Below, in pieces: positions 8,996-17,387 of a stretch of 64,000 bases of DNA (position 1 is its first letter; each line of letters starts with the position of its first letter). The translations under genes were made by a program, and so were the position numbers. Below the pieces are notes generated by a model. That model saw only the letters and a list, made by a program, of their open reading frames with translations, did no database searches and was not told where the DNA came from. Source of the stretch: Methanococcoides methylutens. Its GTDB lineage: Archaea > Halobacteriota > Methanosarcinia > Methanosarcinales > Methanosarcinaceae. The DNA is taken from NCBI RefSeq assembly GCF_000765475.1, contig NZ_JRHO01000014.1:637687-701686 (forward strand), in the 5' to 3' direction.

Positions 8996-10591
8996 ATGAA
9001 GGACAAATCTGCTGCTACCCGTATGCGAAGAGAACTTGACCGGGATTATGACATAAAGGTCTTCAATCCCGGAAGGCCTGTTCTCAGCATAAGGTTGCCA
9101 CTGGAGGAGCTCTCACAGATCAGCGGAGAGAATACATTAGCAGTGCATGATGAATTGCTTATCAGGACTGAAACACTTCATCCGGAAGATGTAGAAGACG
9201 TTTTTATTATTTCGGACAACGACCATGTTGTTGTAGACCCTATCTCTTTTTTCAGTTCAATTAATGAAGAGATCAGCGCTTCGAAAGCTCCTGCTGAAGA
9301 ACTAAAAGACGAAACTGATCCTCTACCCATTGCTGACCCGATCGAAATTATGAACATCGAGGTCACCGAAGAGATCGAAGAATGCAGTAATGAAGAAATC
9401 CAGGTTCATCTTGTTCCAACAGAATACGAACCATGTGTTGAGAGTGGACCGCGAAGGATAAGGAAAAAGGCTCCGGCACTTGTCAAAAAGACAAACAATA
9501 GTAGCAGCAGTAACGATGAAATAAAGACCGTGACCAGGCCTCGTGAGACCGCATTACAAACCGTTTCGAAAGACACTATGCTGACCGAGTACCAGCAGCC
9601 GGAAGAGAAACAAGAGGATGAGAAAGTACAGTCTGATCCGGATGCAGGCAGGTCAGAAGCAAAAATCCCTTCATTAAAAGAAAAAACTGCAAACGACGAG
9701 AAGAAAGATCCTTTAGAGGATGAGAAGGTCGTTAGCAAGATACTCACCGATTTTGCCAGGAACAAGCAAAAGAAGAAGGTCGTTTCAGGAAGGCTAAAGT
9801 CCGGCAGGCGTGCGGAAGTGCTCACCAAAAGCAAGCGTGGCAGATATGTAAGATACCGGATGCCGGGTGACAAGATCACGGACATTGCTATTGCTCCCAC
9901 CATCCGTGCAGCAGCACATCATGCTGTGGACGGGAAGATCGTCGTTAAAAAGAGCGACATACGGGAGAAAATAAGGCGGCGAAGGATTTCCACGCTCATT
10001 AACATCGTCTTTGATACGTCCGGCTCCATGGATGAGAGTGAGAAGATAAAGATCACAACAGATGTTGTCCTTGCATTGCTGAAAGATGCATACCAGAGAA
10101 GGGACCGTGTTTCACTTGTCACATACAGCGGAAGGTCAGCAGAACTTGTGCTGCCGTTCACATCATCGGTGGAAGCTGCAAAGAGGTATCTGGAAATGGT
10201 CCCGTTCGGAGGCACGACCCCAATGGCATCAGGAATGCTTACCGGGCTTGAGACACTGCTTCAGGAGGTTAAGCGTGAACCTGCTGCAGTCCCTATTATG
10301 ATACTTGTCACAGATGGTACGGCAAACGTTTCGATGCACCTTGGAGGCAACATCAAACGGGAACTTATGCAGGTGTGCAGGAGGGTCGCAGACCACAAGG
10401 TCAACATGCTGGTAGTTGATATCAGCAATAGTGGCAGTGTACTTGCCGAAGGTCTGGCGGAGGTTGCCGGTGGCAGGTATTACCATCCAGTACTTTTAAG
10501 TAAGGAAACACTTTATTCTGCAATAAAAGAGGAACGTGACGATCTGACAGATATTGCATCTTCTGCTTCGCCTGAAGTGACGAGAACATGA
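8996..10591 (+). CDS. ChlD-like protein with C-terminal VWA (MIDAS) domain
   Basis: A 531-residue partner of the upstream ChlI-like ATPase. The C-terminal third is a von Willebrand A domain with the metal-ion-dependent adhesion site DTSGSMDESEK (about 338-348) and later threonine and aspartate positions (GGTTPMASG, LVTDGTANV). The middle (about 85-270) is acidic and low-complexity, rich in E, K and S, and probably disordered; a basic stretch rich in KKK, RRR precedes the VWA fold. The AAA+ domain of full ChlD is not apparent, so this is a shorter variant. ATG 8996 lies 13 nt after the ATPase gene. Confidence 0.8.
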   Translation: MKDKSAATRMRRELDRDYDIKVFNPGRPVLSIRLPLEELSQISGENTLAVHDELLIRTETLHPEDVEDVFIISDNDHVVVDPISFFSSINEEISASKAPAEELKDETDPLPIADPIEIMNIEVTEEIEECSNEEIQVHLVPTEYEPCVESGPRRIRKKAPALVKKTNNSSSSNDEIKTVTRPRETALQTVSKDTMLTEYQQPEEKQEDEKVQSDPDAGRSEAKIPSLKEKTANDEKKDPLEDEKVVSKILTDFARNKQKKKVVSGRLKSGRRAEVLTKSKRGRYVRYRMPGDKITDIAIAPTIRAAAHHAVDGKIVVKKSDIREKIRRRRISTLINIVFDTSGSMDESEKIKITTDVVLALLKDAYQRRDRVSLVTYSGRSAELVLPFTSSVEAAKRYLEMVPFGGTTPMASGMLTGLETLLQEVKREPAAVPIMILVTDGTANVSMHLGGNIKRELMQVCRRVADHKVNMLVVDISNSGSVLAEGLAEVAGGRYYHPVLLSKETLYSAIKEERDDLTDIASSASPEVTRT

Positions 10592-10647
10592 TCGTAACGG
10601 ACCAGGGCTGTTAATTGGCCTGACCTAAATGTAAAGGGCACGATAAT

Positions 10648-11220
10648 ATGTTAGAAGTTCTTCAGGAATCACTCCGGAAAGCACCTATTGTGAACAGAGG
10701 CGAATACCCTTATTTTATTCACCCGATATCAGACGGCGTACCATCACTAGAGCCCGAACTGCTCGATGAGATCGCTGAACACATGATCAGCATCGCAGGT
10801 ACCGATTACGACAGGATAGTCTCTATCGAGGCAATGGGGATTCCCCTTGCAACTACCCTGTCCCTGAAGACAGGCATCCCATTCTCTATTGTAAGGAAGA
10901 GGCAATACGGCCTCGAAGGAGAGGTTATCCTTTCCCAGAGCACCGGCTACTCAAAGGGAGAGCTTTACATCAATGGCGTGAACAAGGGCGAAAAGGTGCT
11001 TGTGGTCGATGATGTGATCAGTACCGGAGGTACATTAAAAGCACTTCTGCCGGCCCTTGAGAAGATGGGAGCACAGATCACAAACGTGATCGTTGTTATC
11101 AGCAGGGGCGATGGTGCCATTAAAATGCGTGATATGGGCTATGAGATCAACACCCTGGTCAAGATAGATGTCGACCAGAACGGAGTCTCTATTCTGGAGG
11201 TGGCTGGTGAGCAGCAGTGA
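10648..11220 (+). CDS. hpt: hypoxanthine/guanine phosphoribosyltransferase
   Basis: A 190-residue purine phosphoribosyltransferase of the methanogen Hpt type, which converts hypoxanthine or guanine plus PRPP to IMP or GMP. The PRPP-binding motif is [13 protein letters not shown] (about 117-129). The sequence is closer to archaeal APRT-like Hpt than to bacterial HGPRT; the substrate assignment rests on that family knowledge. The 3' end overlaps the GTG start of dph2 by 14 nt. Confidence 0.85.
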   Translation: MLEVLQESLRKAPIVNRGEYPYFIHPISDGVPSLEPELLDEIAEHMISIAGTDYDRIVSIEAMGIPLATTLSLKTGIPFSIVRKRQYGLEGEVILSQSTGYSKGELYINGVNKGEKVLVVDDVISTGGTLKALLPALEKMGAQITNVIVVISRGDGAIKMRDMGYEINTLVKIDVDQNGVSILEVAGEQQ

Positions 11221-12202
11221 GCCTTTCGACTTCCAGATCGAACATATTATTGAGATTATAAGGGATGTACAGCCTGCAATTATCGGATTGCAGTTCCCGG
11301 AAGGTTTTAAAAGGCGTGCACCTGCCATTGCATCACAGATAAGTGAAGCTACAGGTGTTGACATACTGATATCTGCAAACCCCTGTTATGGGGCATGCGA
11401 TCTTGATGTTGCTATCCTTGACAATGTTGACCTTTTGTTCCATTTCGGCCATGCTCAGCTTGATGATAACAAATACAGCGAGAAGGTCATTTTTATCGAA
11501 ACACGCTCTGATACAGACGTGACGGAAGTCGTCAGGAAAGCTGTTCCTGAGCTAACCGGAAAGCGTGTAGGAGTGCTTACCACAGTGCAGCATATACAGA
11601 AGCTTCCGGATGTTTGCGACATCCTTGAATCCGAAGGAAAGGAATGCCTGATAGGAAGAGGAGATAGTAAGATAGCCTATGCAGGGCAGGTCCTCGGATG
11701 TAATTTCTCAGTTGCTGACGGCCTTGACTGTGACGAGTTCCTTTACATCGGCACAGGACAGTTCCACCCCCTTGGCGTTTCACTCGCCACCGGCAGAAGG
11801 GTATTGATCGCGGACCCGTTCTCAAATGAGGTGCGTGAGGTAGATCCAAGAAAAATACTGAAGCAGCGCAGTGCAGTCATTGCCAATTCACTGGATGCGG
11901 AAACCTTCGGAATACTTGTATCAACAAAACCCGGGCAGGACAGAATGCCACTTGCCAGGGAATTGAAAGAGCTTGCTGAGAAGAAAGGCAAGACAGCTTA
12001 CATACTTACAATGGACCTGATAACACCTGACCAGATGCTGCAGTTCAAGGTGGATGCTTTTGTGAGCACCGCCTGTCCAAGACTTGCAGTTGACGAGGTT
12101 GGCAGGTTCTCTGCGCCTATGCTCACCCCGCAGGAGTTCGAGATCGTGATCGGAGAGCGCGAGTGGGAAAATATGACCTTTGATGAGATAAGGGGAGAGT
12201 AA
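11207..12202 (+). CDS. dph2: diphthamide biosynthesis protein Dph2
   Basis: Archaeal Dph2, a non-canonical radical SAM enzyme that transfers the 3-amino-3-carboxypropyl group of SAM to a histidine of elongation factor 2. The three widely spaced cluster cysteines are visible: in [17 protein letters not shown] and [10 protein letters not shown]. The best start is the GTG at 11207, 4-5 nt after a strong GGAGGTGG at 11197-11204; the upstream ATG at 11168 would run far into hpt. The GTG gives 331 residues, normal for the family. It is followed 4 nt later by the METTL5-like gene. Confidence 0.92.
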   Translation: MSSSEPFDFQIEHIIEIIRDVQPAIIGLQFPEGFKRRAPAIASQISEATGVDILISANPCYGACDLDVAILDNVDLLFHFGHAQLDDNKYSEKVIFIETRSDTDVTEVVRKAVPELTGKRVGVLTTVQHIQKLPDVCDILESEGKECLIGRGDSKIAYAGQVLGCNFSVADGLDCDEFLYIGTGQFHPLGVSLATGRRVLIADPFSNEVREVDPRKILKQRSAVIANSLDAETFGILVSTKPGQDRMPLARELKELAEKKGKTAYILTMDLITPDQMLQFKVDAFVSTACPRLAVDEVGRFSAPMLTPQEFEIVIGEREWENMTFDEIRGE

Positions 12203-12206
12203 GGAA

Positions 12207-12815
12207 GTGATGAAACAACGCAAGCTGGAGATACTTCTTGAGAAGGTAAGAAGTTTTGACTCCCCGGATGTCACACTTGAACAATATTCAACTCCATCCG
12301 TACTTGCTGCGGAACTGCTCCATTTCGCATTCATGAAAGGCGACCTTGATGACACTGTCTACGACCTGGGCTGCGGCACAGGGATGCTGGCAATTGGTGC
12401 TAAGCTCCTGGGAGCCGAGAGGGTCGTCGGCTTTGATTCCGATCCTGCTGCCCTTGATATTGCGAGGGAGAACGCCGAAAAGCTCGGAGTCGAGGTGGAA
12501 TTTGAATGTCTTGATGTAAGACAGGTAAGGGGACATGCACATACCGTTGTGATGAACCCGCCATTCGGAGCACAGGTTAAGGGAAGCGACAGGCCGTTCC
12601 TTTCAACTGCCATGAAGGTTGGGGATGTTACGTATTCCATACATAATAGTGGAAGCCTGGCCTTTGTCAAAAAATTTATAGAACCTGCTATAATAACAGA
12701 ATGGTATAATACAGGGTTTCCAATAAAACGAACCTTTAAATTCCATAAAAAAGATGTAGAAAGAATTGAGGTAGAAATATACAGGATAACAAAGGTAAGT
12801 GACCAGGACAGTTGA
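12207..12815 (+). CDS. METTL5-like N6-adenine rRNA methyltransferase
   Basis: A 202-residue Rossmann-fold SAM methyltransferase. Motif I is VYDLGCGTGMLAIGA (about 50-64) and the catalytic tetrapeptide is NPPF (about 115-118), the (N/D)PPF/Y hallmark of amino-methylating enzymes. Length and the neighbours dph2, csl4 and rpoL match the archaeal homologue of human METTL5, which methylates an adenine of small-subunit rRNA. The target in this organism is inferred from the family. Two adjacent ATGs (12207, 12210) could start it. Confidence 0.85.
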   Translation: MMKQRKLEILLEKVRSFDSPDVTLEQYSTPSVLAAELLHFAFMKGDLDDTVYDLGCGTGMLAIGAKLLGAERVVGFDSDPAALDIARENAEKLGVEVEFECLDVRQVRGHAHTVVMNPPFGAQVKGSDRPFLSTAMKVGDVTYSIHNSGSLAFVKKFIEPAIITEWYNTGFPIKRTFKFHKKDVERIEVEIYRITKVSDQDS

Positions 12816-12844
12816 GCAAAATAACCTGGCATATCTAATCTACA

Positions 12845-12850
12845 AGAGGG
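12845..12850 (+). promoter_or_regulatory. Shine-Dalgarno pointing at an AUU codon
   Basis: AGAGGG at 12845-12850 lies 6 nt before an ATT at 12857 that is in the open csl4 frame. No ATG, GTG or TTG lies in this frame between the stop at 12836 and GTG 12965. This suggests the csl4 start may be AUU 12857 rather than GTG 12965. Confidence 0.4.
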
Positions 12851-12856
12851 ATTCCT

Positions 12857-13756
12857 ATTAGAATAAGAAACCGTAAGAAAACGACCAGAAGGAACATCAA
12901 ATCTTCAAACGAAGAGACAAAGGTCGAAGAAGAAACAGTAAAAGCTGCCAGCGAAAAGGTAGAAGTGGCAGAGAAAAAGACCGGGGAGAGGGAACAGAGC
13001 AGGGCTCCTAAGAGAGAAAGCGCGCCCCGTAAAGACAGCAGAGATTCCAGAAGGGATAACAGAGATTCCAAAAGGGAAAGCAGAGGACCCAGGAAGGATA
13101 ACAGAGACTCCAGGAAAGACAACAGGGGCAGATCCAGACCTAAACAGGAACCAGAGCCTGAACCTGAAGTTGAGGAGCTTGAACACATATCTGCTGAAGA
13201 GAAGACCTTTGTACTGCCAGGAGACCTTATCGGCACTACAGAAGAGTTCGAAGGCGGAGACAACACATTTACGGTCAGGGGAGATATCCACTCACTCGCT
13301 ACCGGACATGTAATGGTCAACAAGAAGCGCAGGAAGATCTCAGTCAAACCAACCACAAGCGTACCTCCTACCATTGAAAGAGGAGATGTTGTCGTTGGAA
13401 CGATCATGAACGTGCGCGATTCCATGGCACTTGTGCAGATCGGCGCTATCAAAGGAAACGATGACCGCGAGTTCATCAATCCGGGCATCGCTGCTATCCA
13501 TGTGTCCAATGTGAAGGAATCATACGTCAAGGAAATGTCACAGGAGTTCGCGGTTTCAGACGTTGTCAAGGCAAAGATCATCAACACTGACAACATGAGG
13601 ATGACAACTGCCGGTGATGAACTTGGAGTTATGACCGCAACATGTTCAAATTGTGGAACCACACTTAAGCTCGATGGCGATAAACTGAAGTGCCCTGAGT
13701 GCGGACATGTTGAATCACGCAAACTGTCATCAGGCTATGGCACAGGTATAATTTGA
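12857..13756 (+). CDS. csl4: exosome RNA-binding subunit Csl4, with a charged N-terminal extension
   Basis: Cap protein of the archaeal exosome. The conserved part (from about FVLPGDLIGTTEEF) has the N-terminal Csl4 segment, an S1 RNA-binding domain (ERGDVVVGTIMNVRDSMALVQI) and a C-terminal zinc ribbon with two CxxC pairs (CSNCG, CPECG). Before it lies a low-complexity tract of R, D, K, S and N (repeats like RDSRRDNRDSK and RKDNRDSRKDN) and an acidic EPEPEPEVEEL stretch. The first standard start is GTG 12965 with an AGGT before it. The frame, however, stays open to 12839 with coding-like K/E-rich sequence, and ATT 12857 has a better placed AGAGGG. I give the longer form; the domain call is secure, the start is not. 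Confidence 0.85.
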   Translation: MRIRNRKKTTRRNIKSSNEETKVEEETVKAASEKVEVAEKKTGEREQSRAPKRESAPRKDSRDSRRDNRDSKRESRGPRKDNRDSRKDNRGRSRPKQEPEPEPEVEELEHISAEEKTFVLPGDLIGTTEEFEGGDNTFTVRGDIHSLATGHVMVNKKRRKISVKPTTSVPPTIERGDVVVGTIMNVRDSMALVQIGAIKGNDDREFINPGIAAIHVSNVKESYVKEMSQEFAVSDVVKAKIINTDNMRMTTAGDELGVMTATCSNCGTTLKLDGDKLKCPECGHVESRKLSSGYGTGII

Positions 13757-13789
13757 GCATATCACATAATCATTGCAGGAGATCAATTA

Positions 13790-14065
13790 ATGGAACTTAA
13801 GATCTTAGAGAAGTCAGAAGATGAAATGAAACTTGAGATAGCAGGAGAGAGTCACACCCTCCTGAACATGCTCAAGATCATTCTTCTTGAGGACGAACGC
13901 GTCCATACGGCATCATATGACATGAAACACGTTACGATCAGTGACCCGGTCCTATTCGTCAAGACCGAGAACGCTGATCCTATAGATGTTGTCAAGGATG
14001 CTGTTGCAACACTTATCACAGAGTGCGACGAGTTCATCTCAGTCTTTAACAAGGCTGTTGCATGA
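13790..14065 (+). CDS. rpoL: DNA-directed RNA polymerase subunit L
   Basis: A 91-residue archaeal RNA polymerase subunit L (Rpb11/alpha N-terminal homologue), which pairs with subunit D in polymerase assembly. The dimerisation signature HTLLNMLKIILLEDERV lies at about residues 22-38. Start ATG 13790 is preceded by AGGAGATC. It is the last gene of the dph2-methyltransferase-csl4-rpoL group, a neighbourhood seen in other euryarchaea, and is followed by a T-rich tract. Confidence 0.93.
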   Translation: MELKILEKSEDEMKLEIAGESHTLLNMLKIILLEDERVHTASYDMKHVTISDPVLFVKTENADPIDVVKDAVATLITECDEFISVFNKAVA

Positions 14066-14068
14066 ACC

Positions 14069-14080
14069 TTTTTTCTTTTT
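14069..14080 (+). terminator. oligo-T terminator after rpoL
   Basis: The run TTTTTTCTTTTT on the plus strand begins 4 nt after the rpoL stop with no stem before it. This is the usual archaeal factor-independent type of terminator. Confidence 0.6.
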
Positions 14081-14121
14081 GCAACTTAAAGCAATAGTTG
14101 GAACTTTACAAAAAACACGGC

Positions 14122-14131
14122 TGCATTATAG
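14122..14131 (+). promoter_or_regulatory. TATA box of pscS (probably leaderless)
   Basis: GCATTATAGC at 14122-14131 lies about 25 nt before the pscS ATG at 14152. That spacing would put the transcription start at or next to the start codon. There is no Shine-Dalgarno in front of this ATG. Confidence 0.45.
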
Positions 14132-14142
14132 CCTGACCCTGA

Positions 14143-15306
<1,164 letters not shown>

Positions 15307-15429
15307 GGATGACCTCACTTTCTCTTTTTGTATTTTCACTTAACAGATAGTTGCAACACTGCCTGAACCGCTAACAGAAGACCAAAACAGCTATAATCTA
15401 AAAAGAATAATGGAAGAGAGTACAAGTGT

Positions 15430-15501
15430 GCGGCTGTGGTTTAGAGGCTATGACCTGAGCTTCCCAAGCTTGGAACCCGGGTTCGATTCCCGGCAGTCGC
15501 A
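15430..15501 (+). tRNA. tRNA-Gly (anticodon CCC)
   Basis: A 72-nt cloverleaf. The acceptor GCGGCTG pairs with CAGTCGC with one G-T pair; the T arm is CCGGG-TTCGATT-CCCGG; the anticodon loop TTCCCAA gives CCC, reading GGG. The discriminator is A and CCA is not encoded. A TATA-like TATAATC lies upstream around 15392. The AT-rich CBASS island starts within about 40 nt of its 3' end, so it may have been an integration target. Confidence 0.93.
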
Positions 15502-15540
15502 TGGGTTTCTGATGGTGATTTTTGCAGGGAATTGAGCTAT

Positions 15541-15720
15541 TCATTTATCACATTCCAACTTATTCAATACTTCATTCAAACCAATTTGTTCATAAAAACC
15601 ATTTACTTCTTCTGCATTCAGTTCATCTATATCAAAGTTACATGCCACTTTAGTTTCAAAAGAAGAAATTAAACCCAACCTATTTTTAAAAAGCTGTAAT
15701 GAAATGTATGCATCCTTCAT
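15541..15720 (-). CDS. small ORF beside the CBASS operon, unknown
   Basis: A 59-residue frame from ATG 15720 (open to an ATG at 15786, giving 81 residues, but the extra part is a TATA-rich translation). It has mixed charged and hydrophobic residues with no motif I recognise. It is divergent from the CBASS operon and shares its AT-rich composition. TATATATATAG around 15755 could be its promoter. It may be a regulator, a small accessory protein, or the remnant of a longer gene cut when the island formed; it may also not be a gene. Confidence 0.4.
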   Translation of the reverse strand: MKDAYISLQLFKNRLGLISSFETKVACNFDIDELNAEEVNGFYEQIGLNEVLNKLECDK

Positions 15721-15856
15721 ATTTTGATAAAAATCGTACTGAATTTTCAAATAAATTATATATATAGTATAAATGCAGTCAAACAAAATAGAAACTTATT
15801 AATATAGTGATTATTCTAAGTAATCTAAAAAATAATTTTAAACAGAAGCTGACCTA

Positions 15857-16432
15857 ATGAGTTTAAAAAAGAATGTAATGGTTCTCGCAAGTGGTGGGAT
15901 TGATTCTACAGCGTGTATTCATTATTATCTATCTCTTGGCTTTAATGTTAAATCTTTTTTTGTAAATTTTGGTCAGAAATCTTTTAAAAAGGAATATGAA
16001 AGTGTCCAAAAGGTTTCATCTTACTATGAAATCGAATTATCATCTATAAAATGCAATTTTTCAAATAATTTTTCAAATGGAGAAATCACTGGAAGAAATG
16101 GATTTTTGGTTCTTTCAGCAATTATGGCAAACCCTCATTTTAAAGGATTACTTTCTTTGGGAATACACTCTGGAGTGCCATATTATGATTGCACTCCTGC
16201 TTTTGTGCATGATATGAATAGAATTGTTGAATCCTATACAGACGGTCAAGTAAATCTGGATGCGCCTTTTCTGAATTGGGATAAGCTTATGGTATATGAT
16301 TACTGCAAAAATGAAGATGTGCCTGTTAATTTAACTTATAGTTGTGAAAATGGTAGATTTAAACCGTGTGGTCAATGTCTTTCATGTTTGGATCGGAGAA
16401 TCTTAGATGCTAGCCAGAAAATTAGAAATTAA
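15857..16432 (+). CDS. cap9: QueC-like PP-loop enzyme of type IV CBASS (Cap9-like)
   Basis: A 191-residue homologue of QueC (7-cyano-7-deazaguanine synthase). The ATP-binding PP-loop is SGGIDST at residues 12-18. The four-cysteine zinc site is complete: C163, C171, C174 and C177 in the C-x7-C-x2-C-x2-C spacing of QueC. It is shorter than housekeeping QueC (about 220 residues or more). As first gene of an operon with a TGT-like protein, a CD-NTase, an HhH glycosylase and a SLATT effector, it fits the QueC ancillary protein of type IV CBASS. I recall recent work in which this protein makes an amidated or nitrile deazaguanine for protein conjugation; that should be checked. Overlaps the next gene by 26 nt. 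Confidence 0.85.
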   Translation: MSLKKNVMVLASGGIDSTACIHYYLSLGFNVKSFFVNFGQKSFKKEYESVQKVSSYYEIELSSIKCNFSNNFSNGEITGRNGFLVLSAIMANPHFKGLLSLGIHSGVPYYDCTPAFVHDMNRIVESYTDGQVNLDAPFLNWDKLMVYDYCKNEDVPVNLTYSCENGRFKPCGQCLSCLDRRILDASQKIRN

Positions 16433-17387
16433 ATACAACGATATTGGTATAATAACTACTCCAATACTATTACCATCTTTATCAAGTAGACTCAATCTTG
16501 ATATATCCAATACAATTAGACTACTGAGTGAAGTTGTAACAGGACCATTTCTAATAAGTTCTTATGACACCCATTATTGTAAAAATTTCCCAAAGATTGA
16601 GTTTCCAAATCTGATATTCCTTGATAGTGGTGGATACGAATGCACAGTCGATAATGATGTTTCTGAAATGGGCCTATATAAGCCAGAAGCTTGTTCTTGG
16701 GATGAACAAACTCATCTTGAATCAATAACAAATTGGGAGTCGGAGATCCCTACCGTAATCATTAGTTATGATCATCCATCGAAACGGGAAAATTTGGAAA
16801 GTCAAATTGAAAATGCAAAGAAATTATTTCAACTGAAAGACCATTTTTTAAAAGAGCTATTAATTAAACCTGAATCTTCAAATGAAAATACCGTAAATAT
16901 CAATAATGTAATCGAGAAATTGGATTTGTTAAATGAATTTGACATTATTGGTTTTACCGAAAAAGAACTCGGAACATCTGTGCTCAAAAGAATGGAGAAT
17001 ATTGCAAATTTAAGAAAAAAAATGGATGAGAAAGATATTCAAATACCCATTCATATTTTTGGCAGTTTAGATCCTATTACTACTCCACTTTACTATTTTT
17101 CAGGTGCAGATATTTTTGATGGGCTTTCATGGTTGAGATTTACATATGAAGAACAATCTGGTAATGCAGTATATAGAAATTGTATTGGACCAAAGAAAAA
17201 TGGAATTCATGCAAACATGAACTTCATTTGGTTAAGTTCAATATATAGTAATTATAATTATCTCGGAAGACTTGAAATTAACTTAAAAAAATTCAACGAT
17301 TCCCATGACTTCAGTATTTTTGGAGAAAATAAAGAATTTTTTAAGAAGTCGTGTGATGACCTTTCTGAAGCAATTGGAGGGTTTTAA
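16407..17387 (+). CDS. cap10: TGT-like transglycosylase of type IV CBASS (Cap10-like)
   Basis: A 326-residue protein with tRNA-guanine transglycosylase signatures: FLDSGGYE (about 71-78) corresponds to the DSGGFQ substrate pocket, and GADIFDGLSW (about 231-240) corresponds to the region holding the catalytic aspartate (GxDMFDCV in TGT). The CxCxxC...H zinc site of ordinary TGT is not seen in the C-terminal part, so the tRNA-binding end is changed. That agrees with a non-tRNA substrate. The ATG at 16407 has GGAG at 16396 and overlaps the QueC-like gene by 26 nt; its TAA overlaps the ATG of the CD-NTase gene by 1 nt. Composition is AT-rich like the rest of the island. Confidence 0.8.
   Translation: MLARKLEIKYNDIGIITTPILLPSLSSRLNLDISNTIRLLSEVVTGPFLISSYDTHYCKNFPKIEFPNLIFLDSGGYECTVDNDVSEMGLYKPEACSWDEQTHLESITNWESEIPTVIISYDHPSKRENLESQIENAKKLFQLKDHFLKELLIKPESSNENTVNINNVIEKLDLLNEFDIIGFTEKELGTSVLKRMENIANLRKKMDEKDIQIPIHIFGSLDPITTPLYYFSGADIFDGLSWLRFTYEEQSGNAVYRNCIGPKKNGIHANMNFIWLSSIYSNYNYLGRLEINLKKFNDSHDFSIFGENKEFFKKSCDDLSEAIGGF

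Noticed and set aside
12835-13722. A 295-codon minus-strand frame opposite csl4
   Set aside because: Its Ser/Leu-rich repeats are the reverse complement of the Csl4 R/D/S repeats; Csl4 domains and zinc ribbon make the plus strand the real gene.
15857-16432. QueC-like gene as part of a Qat defence system or housekeeping queuosine/archaeosine synthesis
   Set aside because: The QatA ATPase and QatD TatD-like nuclease are absent, and no QueD or QueE gene is near; it overlaps the TGT-like gene of the CBASS operon.
16407-17387. TGT-like gene as DpdA of a DNA 7-deazaguanine modification cluster
   Set aside because: No dpdB, dpdC or helicase/nuclease genes of a dpd cluster are present, while a CD-NTase and a SLATT effector are; type IV CBASS explains all five genes.
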